Shown: positions 1-8,918 of the stretch, piece by piece
How positions within the stretch are numbered: position 1 is the stretch's first letter
Layout: every line of letters starts with the position of its first letter
From: Roseobacter sp.
GTDB taxonomy: Bacteria > Pseudomonadota > Alphaproteobacteria > Rhodobacterales > Rhodobacteraceae
Reading direction: 5' to 3'
Assembly (NCBI GenBank): GCA_015665415.1
Contig: JADFAE010000014.1
Coordinates: forward strand, 280,125 to 344,124
DNA: 64,000 nt
Translations under genes and position numbers: made by a program
The notes under the pieces: generated by a model
Told to the model about the DNA's origin: nothing
The model's input: the letters and a program-made list of their open reading frames with translations, nothing else
The model's database searches: none

Positions 1-2
1 AT

Positions 3-542
3 TGCCGCAAGCTGATCTCCTTCCCGCGCATTCGCACCACCTTGATGGATTTTCTGACCATCACCGTGATGCGCAACGCCGGGTTCGAGGCCTTTGACAA
101 TATCGCCGGGGGCGAGACCGCAGGTATCCCCTTTGGCGCCCTGGTGGCAGAGCGCATGGCACTGCCGATGACCTATGTGCGCAAGAAACCCAAAGGCTAT
201 GGCAAGAATGCCCGCATCGAAGGCGTGATGACGGAGGACCAGCGGGTGCTGCTGGTCGAAGACATGACCACCGATGGCGGCTCGAAACTCTCCTTTGTGG
301 ACGCGATCCGCGAAACCGGTGCCAGCTGCGGCCACACCGCGGTGATCTTCTATTATGATATCTTCCCCGAAACCACCAAACGTCTGGGCGACCACGGCGT
401 CGAGCTGCATTACCTGTGCACCTGGTGGGATGTTCTGGCTGAAGCCAAGGCACAAGAGGCCTTTGACGAAGAAACCCTGAGCGAGGTCGAGGCCTTCCTC
501 AAGGATCCGCGCGCCTGGCAAGAGGCCAACAAAAAAGGCTAA
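3..542 (+). CDS. pyrE: Orotate phosphoribosyltransferase, 5' end outside window
   Basis: Converts orotate and PRPP to orotidine 5'-monophosphate in cytosolic pyrimidine synthesis. The reading frame is open from the first bases, so the true start lies upstream; 179 residues are visible. The PRPP-binding loop is clear ([13 protein letters not shown]), as is the upstream stretch with [14 protein letters not shown], which matches the flexible catalytic loop of the family. It ends at TAA with a hairpin just downstream. The assignment is firm; only the N-terminus is missing. Confidence 0.93.
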   Translation, partial: CRKLISFPRIRTTLMDFLTITVMRNAGFEAFDNIAGGETAGIPFGALVAERMALPMTYVRKKPKGYGKNARIEGVMTEDQRVLLVEDMTTDGGSKLSFVDAIRETGASCGHTAVIFYYDIFPETTKRLGDHGVELHYLCTWWDVLAEAKAQEAFDEETLSEVEAFLKDPRAWQEANKKG

Positions 543-570
543 GACGCAAAAACATGCCGATTGCGTCCAG

Positions 571-599
571 GGTCGCCTCCGTCACGGGGCGGCCTTTTC
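571..599 (+). terminator. Probable pyrE terminator
   Basis: A 7-bp stem (571-577 with 588-594, one G-T pair) is followed by TTTT. A second hairpin, GACGCAA/TTGCGTC at 543-549 and 561-567, lies directly after the stop codon. Together they are a plausible Rho-independent end for pyrE; strength cannot be judged by eye. Confidence 0.55.
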
Positions 600-657
600 C
601 ATGACAGGCCTGGGATTTGTGCAAAATTCGCGCAAATAACCCACAGGCGCGCCCGGC

Positions 658-666
658 TTATCCACA
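658..666 (+). promoter_or_regulatory. DnaA box (TTATCCACA) upstream of dnaB
   Basis: A perfect match to the high-affinity DnaA box TTATCCACA lies 67 bp before the dnaB start. A single box cannot prove DnaA control, but its place in the promoter region of the replicative helicase gene fits DnaA acting as a transcription factor. Confidence 0.5.
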
Positions 667-732
667 GAATTTCCCGATACCAAATTCGGGCAAATGGCTT
701 TACTACTACCGCTCAAACCAAAGAGAGCAGCA

Positions 733-2352
733 ATGAACGATATTCCCCCCAGCGCCCCCCTGCCGGATGAAATGCCGGATCACATCTCCAGCGAGATGCC
801 CGATGAGATGGCGCAGGACCAGATGCAGGCCATGGGGGATATTCCCGCCAGCCAGGCCCTTGCCCCGGCCCAGGGACAGGGCATGATGGTTGCAAAAGCG
901 GCCGCCGAGCAGATCGAGCTGCCCCATTCGGTTGAGGCAGAACAACAGCTTCTGGGCGCGATCCTGACCAACAACGACGTCTATGACCGCATCGCCTCGA
1001 TCATCAATGCCAGTCATTTCTATGATCCGGTCCACACCCGGATCTACGAAATCGCCGCCGCCCGGATCTCCAAGAACGCCCTGGCCTCGCCGGTCACCCT
1101 CAAGGCCTTTATGGAGGATGACGAAGGCCTCAAGGAGCTTGGCGGCCCGGCCTATCTGGCGAAACTGGCCAGCTCTTCGATCTCGGCCTTTGCGGTGCGC
1201 GACTATGCGCAGATGATCTATGATCTGGCGATCCGGCGCGAGCTGATTGCCCTGGGGCAAAGCATCGCCGACAAGGCCCGCCGGGTTGATGTCGCCTCGG
1301 AACCCAAAGAACAGATCGTCGAGGCGGAACAATCGCTCTATCAGCTGGCGGAACAGGGCCAGACCGAAAGCGGTTTCAAAAGCTTCCTCAAGGCGGTGAC
1401 CGAGGCGGTCAATGTCACCAATGAGGCCTATCAGCGCGGCGGCGGCATGGCCGGTGTCTCCACCGGTCTCGCCGATCTTGACAAACAACTTGGCGGCTTG
1501 CACCCCTCGGATCTTTTGATCCTGGCGGGTCGACCCTCGATGGGGAAAACCTCGCTGGCCACCAACATCGCCTTCAACGTCGCCAAGGCCTATAAGAAGG
1601 GCACCAAACCGGACGGGTCCGAAGGCGCAATCGATGGCGGCGTGGTTGGGTTCTTCAGCCTCGAGATGTCAGCGGAACAGCTGGCGGGCCGGGTTCTGGC
1701 CGAAGCAAGCGAGATTTCCAGCCACAAGATCCGTCAGGGCGACATGACCGAGGGTGAATTCCGCCGCTTTGTCCAGGCCGCCAAGGATCTGGAAAGCTGC
1801 CCGCTGTTCATCGATGACACGCCCGCCTTGCCGATCTCGCAGCTGGCCGCGCGGGCACGACGCCTGAAGCGAACCCATGGGCTGGATGTGCTGGTGATCG
1901 ACTACCTGCAGCTGTGCCGCGGCATGGCCGAAAACCGGGTCAACGAGATCGCTGAGATCTCCATGGGGATGAAGGCCATCGCCAAAGAGTTGCAGATCCC
2001 GGTGATTGCCCTGTCGCAGCTGTCGCGTCAGGTGGAAAACCGCGAAGACAAACGCCCGCAGCTGTCTGACTTGCGCGAATCCGGCTCGATCGAACAGGAT
2101 GCGGACGTGGTGATGTTTGTGTTCCGCGAGGAATACTACAAGGAACGCGAAAAGCCCGGCGATCATGAACTGGACAAGATGGAAGAGTGGAAAACCGCCA
2201 TGGAACGCCTGCACGCCAAGGCCGAAGTCATCGTCGGCAAGCAGCGTCACGGCCCCATCGGCACGGTAGAGCTGTCATTCACCGCCGAATTCACCCGTTT
2301 TGGCAATCTGGCCAAGGAATGGCAGAACGGCCCACGCGAAGACGAGTACTAA
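733..2352 (+). CDS. dnaB: Replicative DNA helicase DnaB
   Basis: Hexameric 5'-3' helicase that unwinds DNA at the replication fork. The ATG at 733 was chosen because AGAGAG precedes it; an in-frame ATG at 694 would add 13 residues of unlikely sequence. The protein is 539 residues. A Met/Gln/Pro-rich N-terminal extension of about 55 residues comes first, then the DnaB N-terminal domain (from LPHSVEAEQQLLGAIL), then the RecA-like C-terminal domain with Walker A GRPSMGKTS near residues 266-274, Walker B-like LDVLVIDYLQL and the DRESGSIEQDADVV-type motif. No intein is present at the usual insertion site. Assignment is firm. Confidence 0.96.
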   Translation: MNDIPPSAPLPDEMPDHISSEMPDEMAQDQMQAMGDIPASQALAPAQGQGMMVAKAAAEQIELPHSVEAEQQLLGAILTNNDVYDRIASIINASHFYDPVHTRIYEIAAARISKNALASPVTLKAFMEDDEGLKELGGPAYLAKLASSSISAFAVRDYAQMIYDLAIRRELIALGQSIADKARRVDVASEPKEQIVEAEQSLYQLAEQGQTESGFKSFLKAVTEAVNVTNEAYQRGGGMAGVSTGLADLDKQLGGLHPSDLLILAGRPSMGKTSLATNIAFNVAKAYKKGTKPDGSEGAIDGGVVGFFSLEMSAEQLAGRVLAEASEISSHKIRQGDMTEGEFRRFVQAAKDLESCPLFIDDTPALPISQLAARARRLKRTHGLDVLVIDYLQLCRGMAENRVNEIAEISMGMKAIAKELQIPVIALSQLSRQVENREDKRPQLSDLRESGSIEQDADVVMFVFREEYYKEREKPGDHELDKMEEWKTAMERLHAKAEVIVGKQRHGPIGTVELSFTAEFTRFGNLAKEWQNGPREDEY

Positions 2353-2384
2353 TCCAGGCCAGTCACCGTGTAAGAAAAATCACA

Positions 2385-2447
2385 GGGCAGCGCCTGACCC
2401 TGGGTGGGTGCGAAAGTGCCCTCCCGTGGGGAGGCTCGGGCGCTGCC
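2385..2447. repeat. GC-rich palindrome after dnaB
   Basis: GGCAGCGCC at 2386-2394 pairs with GGCGCTGCC at 2439-2447, enclosing further GC-rich sequence. It lies between dnaB and a low-GC gene. It could act as a transcript end for dnaB or be a dispersed intergenic palindrome. Confidence 0.4.
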
Positions 2448-2603
2448 TGGCGTTCCGGCGGGTGGAGCCTCCCTGACCGCACCTCTCCTTCCTGTCTGCC
2501 AATTGACAAACTAAAAGCGATGCACGTCTCCTAAATTGGCTTTTTGGTCAATGTCTGCTTCGAGCCCATTGTGGCGTTCGCATATCGTGACTAGCTTAGA
2601 AAC

Positions 2604-3011
2604 ATGAGTGTTCAGAACTGCATTCCCAAACACAAACATGACATACCTGCCGTTGATCGGGCGAGAGAAAGGGGCTTTCCCTCTCTCAACGACGCCATCC
2701 CGGAACTGCTAGTGTGGGTTCAAGATGCAAACTGGCCGGTGGCTGAACCGACTGCCTCCGTGTTGAAGAATGCCGGACTGGAAATAGTACCACATATCAG
2801 AAGTGTACTGGCTGGAAAGGATGCGGTGTGGAAGTACTGGCTAATCCTTCTTGTCATCGCGCAATCCTCTCCGCAAGTGGTCAGAGAACTTAGAGATGAG
2901 CTTTCGCGTCTGGCTTACGATCCTAGCAGCGATGATGTGCTCGAAAGCGTGGATGCTGTTGCTAAGGAAGTTCTGAGCGAGCATCTATCGCAATCTCGCA
3001 ACGGCAGCTAA
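2604..3011 (+). CDS. DUF5071 domain protein
   Basis: 135 residues, predicted cytosolic, with no signal peptide. The pattern PKHKHDIPAVDRARERGFPS, then PELLVWVQDANWPVAEP and IVPHIRSVLAG..VWKYWLI matches DUF5071 (HEAT-like helical repeats). Function is unknown. It is a single gene between core genes, visibly poorer in G+C at third positions than dnaB and alr, and flanked by GC-rich palindromes, so it looks acquired. Family call is fairly sure; role is not. Confidence 0.75.
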   Translation: MSVQNCIPKHKHDIPAVDRARERGFPSLNDAIPELLVWVQDANWPVAEPTASVLKNAGLEIVPHIRSVLAGKDAVWKYWLILLVIAQSSPQVVRELRDELSRLAYDPSSDDVLESVDAVAKEVLSEHLSQSRNGS

Positions 3012-3062
3012 GTCCGGATAGCTGCCCTTCAAGGATCGCAACAATCAAGTGTTTCGCCAATT

Positions 3063-3109
3063 GCCAAAGCCTGGCTTTGGCAGCGCCCGAACCGCCCCCG
3101 CGGGGCGGG
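3063..3109. repeat. Paired hairpins between the DUF5071 gene and alr
   Basis: GCCAAAG (3063-3069) pairs with CTTTGGC (3075-3081) around a 5-base loop. A second GC palindrome (CCGCCCC...GGGCGGG) follows at about 3092-3109. There is no T-run, so termination is uncertain. The 263-bp gap otherwise shows nothing I can name. Confidence 0.45.
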
Positions 3110-3274
3110 CGCGGTGGCCTTCTGAAATGGTCCAATGGCGATTTGGCCCTTATCTTGGCCACTGGACACCTTTGGTGACCGAAACCAGCCACAAGCCGCC
3201 CAATGCCACCAAACCTAACAGTATTCCCCGCGAATTTCACTTGACCCCTGCCGCGCGCATGTCAAGAACGGGGC

Positions 3275-4312
3275 ATGAGCACGGCTAAACTGACAATCAA
3301 TCTCGATGCGCTGGTGACCAACTGGCAGAATCTCAACGCAATGACCAACTGCGAGACCGCAGCCGTGGTCAAGGCAAACGGCTATGGGCTGGATGCGGGC
3401 CGTGTGGCCAAGGCATTGGCCAAGGCTGGCGCGCGCAATTTCTTTGTCGCCGCCGCCGAAGAAGGCGTGGCGCTGCGCCGCGCCCTGGGCCCCGGCCCCG
3501 GTATCTCGGTGTTTTCCGGCCATATGGAAGGCGACACCAAGCTCTTGAAGGAGTTTCAGTTGACGCCGATGCTGAACTCGCTGGACCAGATGCTGCGCCA
3601 TTTTGAGACCCTGCCCGGTCATCCCTTTGGAGTGCAGCTGGACAGCGGCATGAACCGGCTCGGCATGGAGCCCGCCGAATGGGCCGCCGTGCGCGACATC
3701 GCTCTGGGCCAGGGCCCGGTGTTGTTGATGTCGCATCTGGCCTGCGCAGATGATCCTGCCCATCCGATGAATGCGCAACAATTGCGCGTCTTCCGCGAGA
3801 TGACAGACGGCATCGAAGTGCCGCGTTCCTTGGCCGCCACTGGTGGCATGCTTTTGGGGCCCGATTATCACTTTGACCTGTGCCGCCCTGGTGTCGGTCT
3901 CTATGGTGGCGAGCCTTTTGGCGATGCCCTGCCGGTGGTGCAACTCGACCTTCCCGTCATTCAGCTGCGCGATGTCGAACCTGGCGAAAGCGTCGGCTAT
4001 GGCAACGCCTGGGTGGCTCAAACCCCAGCGCGCATCGCCACCGTTGCCGCAGGCTACGCCGACGGGCTGCAGCGGGCGCTGACAAAGGGCGATGTTTTTG
4101 CCTATGCCGGGGAGGCCCGCTGCCCGATTGTGGGGCGCGTCTCAATGGATCTCATCACTGTGGATGTCACCGCCCTTGATCAGGTGCCCGCATCGCTCAC
4201 CCTGCTGAACGAGGAACAGACCATCGAACATCTGGCCCAGGCCGCAGGCACCATCGGCTATGAGATCCTCACCTCGCTGGGCCACCGCTACGCCAGGACC
4301 TACCAAGGATGA
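3275..4312 (+). CDS. alr: Alanine racemase
   Basis: PLP enzyme interconverting L- and D-alanine for peptidoglycan. 345 residues, normal for the family. The PLP lysine is Lys33 in VVKANGYG. The catalytic tyrosine is Tyr242 in SVGYGNAW, followed by the C-terminal beta domain with [16 protein letters not shown]. The start has only a weak ribosome site (GGGG close to the ATG). The stop overlaps the next ATG (ATGA, 4309-4312), so it is translationally coupled to the Mla-type permease gene. Confidence 0.94.
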   Translation: MSTAKLTINLDALVTNWQNLNAMTNCETAAVVKANGYGLDAGRVAKALAKAGARNFFVAAAEEGVALRRALGPGPGISVFSGHMEGDTKLLKEFQLTPMLNSLDQMLRHFETLPGHPFGVQLDSGMNRLGMEPAEWAAVRDIALGQGPVLLMSHLACADDPAHPMNAQQLRVFREMTDGIEVPRSLAATGGMLLGPDYHFDLCRPGVGLYGGEPFGDALPVVQLDLPVIQLRDVEPGESVGYGNAWVAQTPARIATVAAGYADGLQRALTKGDVFAYAGEARCPIVGRVSMDLITVDVTALDQVPASLTLLNEEQTIEHLAQAAGTIGYEILTSLGHRYARTYQG

Positions 4313-5091
4313 ACCCGCTCGATCTTCTGGCCCGCTTGGGTCGCATGGTTCTGGCCGCGCTGGCGGCAATTGGCCGGGTGGCTCTGTTCGGGCTCAGCAC
4401 CTTTTCCCATATGCTGCGCCCGCCCTATTACCCGCGCGAGTTCTTTCTGTCGCTGTTGCAGATCGGCTGGCTATCGCTGCCGGTTGTTGGCCTGACCGCC
4501 CTGTTCACAGGTGGAGCGCTGGCCCTGCAGATCTATGCCGGTGGTGCCCGTTTCAACGCCGAGGCCGTGGTGCCGCAGATCGTCGCTATTGGCATGGTCC
4601 GCGAGCTGGGACCGGTTCTGGTGGGCCTGATGATCGCCGCGCGCGTGACCTCTTCCATCGCCGCCGAGATCGCCACCATGAAGGTGACAGAACAGATCGA
4701 CGCCCTGGTGACGCTTTCGACCAACCCGATGCAATATCTGGTGGCCCCGCGTGTGCTGGCCGCCCTGATCACCGTTCCCGTGCTGGTTGGCATCGGCGAT
4801 ATCATCGGCATTGCCGGCGGCTATACGGTTGCGGTCTACAATCTCGATTTCAACTCCGCCGCCTACCTCAAGAACACGGTTGATTTTCTCGAACCGCTGG
4901 ATGTGATTTCCTCCCTGGTCAAAGGCGCCTTCTTTGGCGTCATCGCCGCCACCATGGGCTGTTATTACGGTATGCAATCCGGGCGTGGTGCTCAGGGTGT
5001 GGGCCGGGCGACAAAATCCTCTGTCGAAGCCGCTGCCGTGTTGATCCTGGCCGCCAACTTTGTCCTGACCGGAGTGTTCTTTTCGCTATGA
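4309..5091 (+). CDS. mlaE: MlaE-family ABC transporter permease
   Basis: Integral membrane subunit of a phospholipid (Mla-type) ABC transporter. 260 residues with five to six hydrophobic segments. Family hallmarks are [15 protein letters not shown] and the coupling helix [13 protein letters not shown] motif, here [12 protein letters not shown] near residue 127. It starts inside the alr stop and its own stop overlaps the lipoprotein start (ATGA, 5088-5091). It pairs with the MlaF-like ATPase downstream. No MCE-domain (MlaD) gene is present in the window. Confidence 0.9.
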   Translation: MNPLDLLARLGRMVLAALAAIGRVALFGLSTFSHMLRPPYYPREFFLSLLQIGWLSLPVVGLTALFTGGALALQIYAGGARFNAEAVVPQIVAIGMVRELGPVLVGLMIAARVTSSIAAEIATMKVTEQIDALVTLSTNPMQYLVAPRVLAALITVPVLVGIGDIIGIAGGYTVAVYNLDFNSAAYLKNTVDFLEPLDVISSLVKGAFFGVIAATMGCYYGMQSGRGAQGVGRATKSSVEAAAVLILAANFVLTGVFFSL

Positions 5092-5543
5092 GGTATGTCC
5101 TGGCCATAGGTTTGCTTGGTGCTCTGGGGGCCTGCGCATCACCGCAGTCGCACAAGATCATCAGCGCCTATCATGCCCGTGCGGCGTCTGATGAGACCCC
5201 AGATGACCGGCTGCGCGCGGTGGCCTTTCAGCGCCTGCAGGGCATGTCCCGCCCCAAAGCCTTGGCCTATCTCGAGGCCGATGGTTTCCAGTGTCAGGGC
5301 GTCACCTGCGTCAACTCCATTCGCAAGAAGCTAGACGCGCAGGATGCGACCTTTGCCACCTCCTCTCCACAACAAGACAGCCTCACCCATCGCCGCGCCT
5401 ATATGCAAAGCTATTCGCTGTCCTTGGTGGCCGAGGTGATCGACGACCCTGAACAGATCTACGCCGATGCCATTTTTCACAGCGGTCTGGTGCCTCTGTA
5501 TCGCAGCGCCCACCCTTCCGACCTTGAGGTGACAGATGATTAA
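5088..5543 (+). CDS. Small lipoprotein between the permease and ATPase genes
   Basis: 151 residues. The N-terminus [16 protein letters not shown] is a lipoprotein signal with lipobox LGAC (Cys16). After it comes a soluble alpha/beta-looking region with a Cys pair (FQCQGVTC). I do not recognise a named domain. Its position, coupled by 4-bp overlap to mlaE and 8-bp overlap to mlaF, suggests it works with that transporter at the membrane, but this is inferred only from context. Confidence 0.8.
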   Translation: MRYVLAIGLLGALGACASPQSHKIISAYHARAASDETPDDRLRAVAFQRLQGMSRPKALAYLEADGFQCQGVTCVNSIRKKLDAQDATFATSSPQQDSLTHRRAYMQSYSLSLVAEVIDDPEQIYADAIFHSGLVPLYRSAHPSDLEVTDD

Positions 5544-6282
5544 GATGGACAATGTCCATAAGGCCTTTGGCGACAACCATGTGCTGCAGGGCATGAATCT
5601 GGAGATCCCCAAGAGCTCTTCAATGGTGATCATCGGCGGCTCCGGCACCGGCAAATCCGTGGCACTCAAAAGCGTGCTGGGACTGATCACACCGGATTCT
5701 GGCGAGATCTATGTCGATGGCAAACCCTCTGGATCCGGCGACCGCGATGCCTTTCTGGCCCGCTTTGGCATGTTGTTTCAGGGCGGCGCGCTGTTTGACT
5801 CGCTGCCGGTCTGGCAGAATGTCGCTTTCCGCCTGCTGCGCGGCCAGTTGAAACGCCCAGTAGAAGAAGCGCGCGAAATCGCCATCGAGAAGCTGCGCCG
5901 TGTGGGGCTCAAATCCAATGTCGCCGACCGCCTGCCCGCCGAGCTGTCTGGTGGCATGCAAAAACGCGTCGGATTGGCCCGTGCTATCGCCGCCGAGCCA
6001 GAAATCATCTTCTTTGACGAGCCCACCACCGGCCTCGACCCGATTATGTCCGGGGTGATCAACGACCTGATCCGCGAGATCGTGGTCGAGATGGGCGCCA
6101 CGGCGATGACCATCACCCACGACATGTCCTCGGTGCGCGCCATTGCCGACAATGTGGCGATGCTGCACGGTGGCGTGATCCAATGGACCGGCCCGGTGGC
6201 GGATATGGATCAATCGGGGGATCCCTATCTGGACCAGTTCATCCACGGCCGCGCGGAGGGGCCGATCGAGGCGGTGCGGTGA
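5536..6282 (+). CDS. mlaF: MlaF-family ABC transporter ATPase
   Basis: ATPase of the Mla-type lipid transporter, 248 residues. Walker A GGSGTGKS at 34-41, Q-loop in MLFQGGALFDSL, signature LSGGMQKR near 137-144, Walker B IIFFDEPTTGLDP and H-loop MTITHDM. The GALFDSL segment after the Q-loop is typical of Mla/Ttg2A ATPases. ATG 5536 overlaps the lipoprotein gene; a second in-frame ATG at 5545 is also possible. Confidence 0.92.
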   Translation: MIKMDNVHKAFGDNHVLQGMNLEIPKSSSMVIIGGSGTGKSVALKSVLGLITPDSGEIYVDGKPSGSGDRDAFLARFGMLFQGGALFDSLPVWQNVAFRLLRGQLKRPVEEAREIAIEKLRRVGLKSNVADRLPAELSGGMQKRVGLARAIAAEPEIIFFDEPTTGLDPIMSGVINDLIREIVVEMGATAMTITHDMSSVRAIADNVAMLHGGVIQWTGPVADMDQSGDPYLDQFIHGRAEGPIEAVR

Positions 6283-6687
6283 ATGGAGGTTTTCAGGGAC
6301 GTCACAACAGCAATTACTCTGTATTTCCCCGTCCTAGTTCCCACGCTAGCAGGACTTGCTCTGTACTTGAAACGAAGAGCAGGGCTGCAAGTTGCCTTTT
6401 ACCGAACCGGCGTGCTGGCTGCATTTGCCTGGACGGTGTGGACTTTGGCTGAGTTTACCCTACCGCTGCGCTGGCCTCACATCAGCGCCACGCTGATCTA
6501 TTTCCTGGCTAGCATTTTTCTGTTTTTCGCCACTCTAATTGTGTGGGGGTATGCTTTGAAAACGGCTCCGGCCGGAGCAAAAGTGGAGGATTATCCTGTC
6601 ATGATCGTATTTGCTGTTTGGCTGGCCAACGCTCTGATTGCTCCGCTTGTGAGCTACACTTGGGCGTTTTCTCAAACACTCAGCTAA
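6283..6687 (+). CDS. Hypothetical membrane protein
   Basis: 134 residues with four likely transmembrane helices (about 10-28, 43-62, 68-92, 105-125) and short loops. The ATG follows the mlaF stop with no gap (TGA then ATG), so it may be translated by coupling. Composition is AT-richer than its neighbours, which suggests recent arrival. No family recognised; the ORF is supported by membrane-protein composition and position rather than homology. Confidence 0.55.
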   Translation: MEVFRDVTTAITLYFPVLVPTLAGLALYLKRRAGLQVAFYRTGVLAAFAWTVWTLAEFTLPLRWPHISATLIYFLASIFLFFATLIVWGYALKTAPAGAKVEDYPVMIVFAVWLANALIAPLVSYTWAFSQTLS

Positions 6688-6765
6688 TCTGACGGCGTTT
6701 CAGTCGGCTTTCTCGTTTCACCTTCCCTAAGAACTCCCGCCGGAGGCAACCACCACCAGGCCAAT

Positions 6766-6825
6766 GCCTGGCCGCGGGCGGAAGCATAGCGCCCGCCCAT
6801 GGGGGCGGACGGGCGCTGGCCAGGC
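6766..6825. repeat. Long GC-rich inverted repeat
   Basis: GCCTGGCC at 6766-6773 pairs with GGCCAGGC at 6818-6825, with inner arms GCGCCCGCCC (6789-6798) and GGGCGGACGGGCGC. It forms a near-complete 60-bp cruciform in the gap before the PqiA-like gene. It may be a dispersed palindrome or a terminator without T-run. Confidence 0.55.
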
Positions 6826-6922
6826 CGCAAACAGCCCAGCTGGTGGAACCTTGCAACGCTTTCCCCTTTCAATTCAGGTCGGAAAAGCGCAAGTCTGGGT
6901 AGACCAACAATGACGTGCCACC

Positions 6923-7357
6923 ATGATCCTCCGCCTTCTCACCCTCTCCTTGCTGATCCTCTACCCGGTTGCCTGGTTTGCACCCTTGCTACGGGCGGGC
7001 CTCTTGCCGATATTTGGCCTCAGCGAGATTTCAGTCATCACCGGCTTGCAAAGCCTTTGGGGCAGTGACGCGGCGCTGGCGCTGATCGTTACCTTCTTTG
7101 CCATCTTTGCCCCCTACCTCAAAACCATCGGCCTGGCGCTGGTCCAATGGGAGCTGCTGGACACCAAGGTACAACCCGTCCTGCATGTCCTTGGCAAGCT
7201 GGCAATGGCCGATGTCTTTCTGATCGCGCTCTATATCACCCTGGCCAAGGGCATATCCTACGCCACCATCGAGGTTGCCTGGGGCCTCTATCTTTTCACC
7301 GCATGTATCTTCGCATCACTCGTGCTTGGCCTTCTGACAAAGCCAGAGACCAAATAG
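6923..7357 (+). CDS. PqiA-like inner membrane protein
   Basis: 144 residues with four predicted helices. The cytoplasmic-side stretch ending LDTKVQPVLHVLGKLAMADVF and the helix after it match the paraquat-inducible protein A repeat. PqiA proteins are linked to MCE-type lipid transport between membranes, which fits the Mla-like genes upstream. Only one PqiA module is present, without the zinc-type CxxC motifs of E. coli PqiA. No strong ribosome site is seen at this ATG. Confidence 0.72.
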   Translation: MILRLLTLSLLILYPVAWFAPLLRAGLLPIFGLSEISVITGLQSLWGSDAALALIVTFFAIFAPYLKTIGLALVQWELLDTKVQPVLHVLGKLAMADVFLIALYITLAKGISYATIEVAWGLYLFTACIFASLVLGLLTKPETK

Positions 7358-7392
7358 GGGGCGATGCCCCCTCGCGCCCCAGGCGCTCACCC

Positions 7393-7452
7393 CCAGGATA
7401 TTTGGGGCCAAATGAAAATTGCTGGCCATTCATTTGGCCAAAAGTATCCCGG
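7393..7452. repeat. Dispersed inverted repeat, two-armed copy
   Basis: The arm at 7393-7416 (starting CCAGGATATTTGGGGCC) is an imperfect inverted repeat of 7428-7452 (ending AAGTATCCCGG). The outer part GCGCTCACCCCCAGGATATTT is matched, inverted, near 21370-21390. This marks it as a short interspersed element, probably a folded RNA or DNA structure, between the PqiA-like gene and radA. Confidence 0.65.
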
Positions 7453-7511
7453 AGCGCGAGGCAGAGCCTCGCAGCCCTTGAACAAACAAAGAACATAAGG
7501 CAGAAAGCCTT

Positions 7512-8879
7512 ATGGCAAAATCAAATTCCTTCTCCTGCTCAGCCTGTGGTGCGAGCTTTTCAAAATGGTCCGGGCGCTGCGAAGGCTGTGGCGACTGGAA
7601 CACCATCGTCGAAGACAAAGGCCTTTCCTCCGCTGGCCCGTCGAAAAAGTCCCTTGGCATCCGCCGCGGCAAGACCATCCCGCTGTCTGATCTCTCTACC
7701 GAAGAGGCCCCACCGCCACGGGCCACCTGCGGCGTTGGGGAACTCGATCGCGTTCTTGGCGGCGGCCTGGTCGCCGCCTCTGCCATTCTTGTGGGCGGAG
7801 ATCCGGGGATCGGCAAGTCGACCCTGTTGTTGCAGGCGGCAGCGCGCTTTGCTCAGGCCGGGGTCAAGACCATCTATGTCTCTGGTGAAGAAGCCTCAGC
7901 CCAGGTGCGCATGCGCGCGCAGCGTCTGGGATTGGCCCAGGCACCAGTACAATTGGCGGCTGAGACCAATCTGCGCGATATCCTGACCACCCTGGAAGCG
8001 GAAAAACCGCAGCTGGCGATCATTGATTCCATACAAACCATGTGGGCCGATCATGTCGACAGCGCCCCCGGCTCTGTCAGCCAGGTGCGCGCAGCTGCCC
8101 ATGAGCTGACGACCTTTGCCAAGGCGCAGGGCATCTCGATCATCATGGTCGGCCATGTCACCAAGGAAGGCCAGATCGCCGGCCCACGTGTGGTCGAACA
8201 TATGGTTGACACCGTCTTGTATTTTGAAGGCGAGCGTGGCCACCAGTTCCGCATCCTACGCGCGGTCAAAAACCGCTTTGGGCCTGCGGATGAGATCGGT
8301 GTCTTTGAGATGACCGGAGCTGGCCTGTCGGAGGTCACCAATCCTTCGGCGCTGTTCCTGTCGGACCGGGGGGAGCCCTCGCCCGGGTCGGTGGTCTTTG
8401 CCGGCATCGAAGGCACACGTCCGGTGCTGGTTGAAATGCAGGCCCTGGTCGCGCCCTCACCGCATTCGCAACCCCGCCGCGCGGTGGTGGGATGGGACAG
8501 CTCGAGGCTGGCAATGATTCTGGCGGTCCTTGAAGCCCGCTGTGGCATTCCCTTTGCCGGGCTTGATGTCTACCTCAACGTTGCTGGTGGCATGAAAATT
8601 TCCGAACCGGCTGCCGATCTGGCAGTGGCTGCCGCCCTGCTCAGTGCGCGCGAAGACGTCACCCTACCAGCCAATACAGCTGTTTTCGGAGAAATATCGC
8701 TGTCTGGTGCCCTGCGCCCTGCCCCGCAGACAGAAAACCGGTTGAAAGAAGCGCAAAAACTTGGTTTCACCTCTGCAATAGCTCCAAGTGGTGGCAAATC
8801 CGTTTCGATCAAAGGTCTTGGCCTGCGCCAAACTTCAGATCTGGCAGGTTTTGTTGGCGAATTCTTTGGAGCCGGCTAG
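7512..8879 (+). CDS. radA: DNA repair protein RadA
   Basis: Branch-migration ATPase in homologous recombination, related to RecA and Lon. 455 residues. N-terminal C4 zinc finger Cys9, Cys12, Cys23, Cys26; Walker A GGDPGIGKST at 95-104; RadA-specific KNRFG at 253-257; Lon-like C-terminal domain from about 280. Odd point: the ribosome site AAGG lies in a small hairpin (AAGGC/GCCTT, 7497-7511) ending just before the ATG. Confidence 0.95.
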   Translation: MAKSNSFSCSACGASFSKWSGRCEGCGDWNTIVEDKGLSSAGPSKKSLGIRRGKTIPLSDLSTEEAPPPRATCGVGELDRVLGGGLVAASAILVGGDPGIGKSTLLLQAAARFAQAGVKTIYVSGEEASAQVRMRAQRLGLAQAPVQLAAETNLRDILTTLEAEKPQLAIIDSIQTMWADHVDSAPGSVSQVRAAAHELTTFAKAQGISIIMVGHVTKEGQIAGPRVVEHMVDTVLYFEGERGHQFRILRAVKNRFGPADEIGVFEMTGAGLSEVTNPSALFLSDRGEPSPGSVVFAGIEGTRPVLVEMQALVAPSPHSQPRRAVVGWDSSRLAMILAVLEARCGIPFAGLDVYLNVAGGMKISEPAADLAVAAALLSAREDVTLPANTAVFGEISLSGALRPAPQTENRLKEAQKLGFTSAIAPSGGKSVSIKGLGLRQTSDLAGFVGEFFGAG

Positions 8880-8918
8880 AGTTGCCAAAATTTTACCGCA
8901 GGTTAACGGGCGAGGGAC

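Noticed and set aside
2962..3288. Open frames on both strands between the DUF5071 gene and alr
   Set aside because: They cover palindromic GC-rich DNA and have no protein-like composition.
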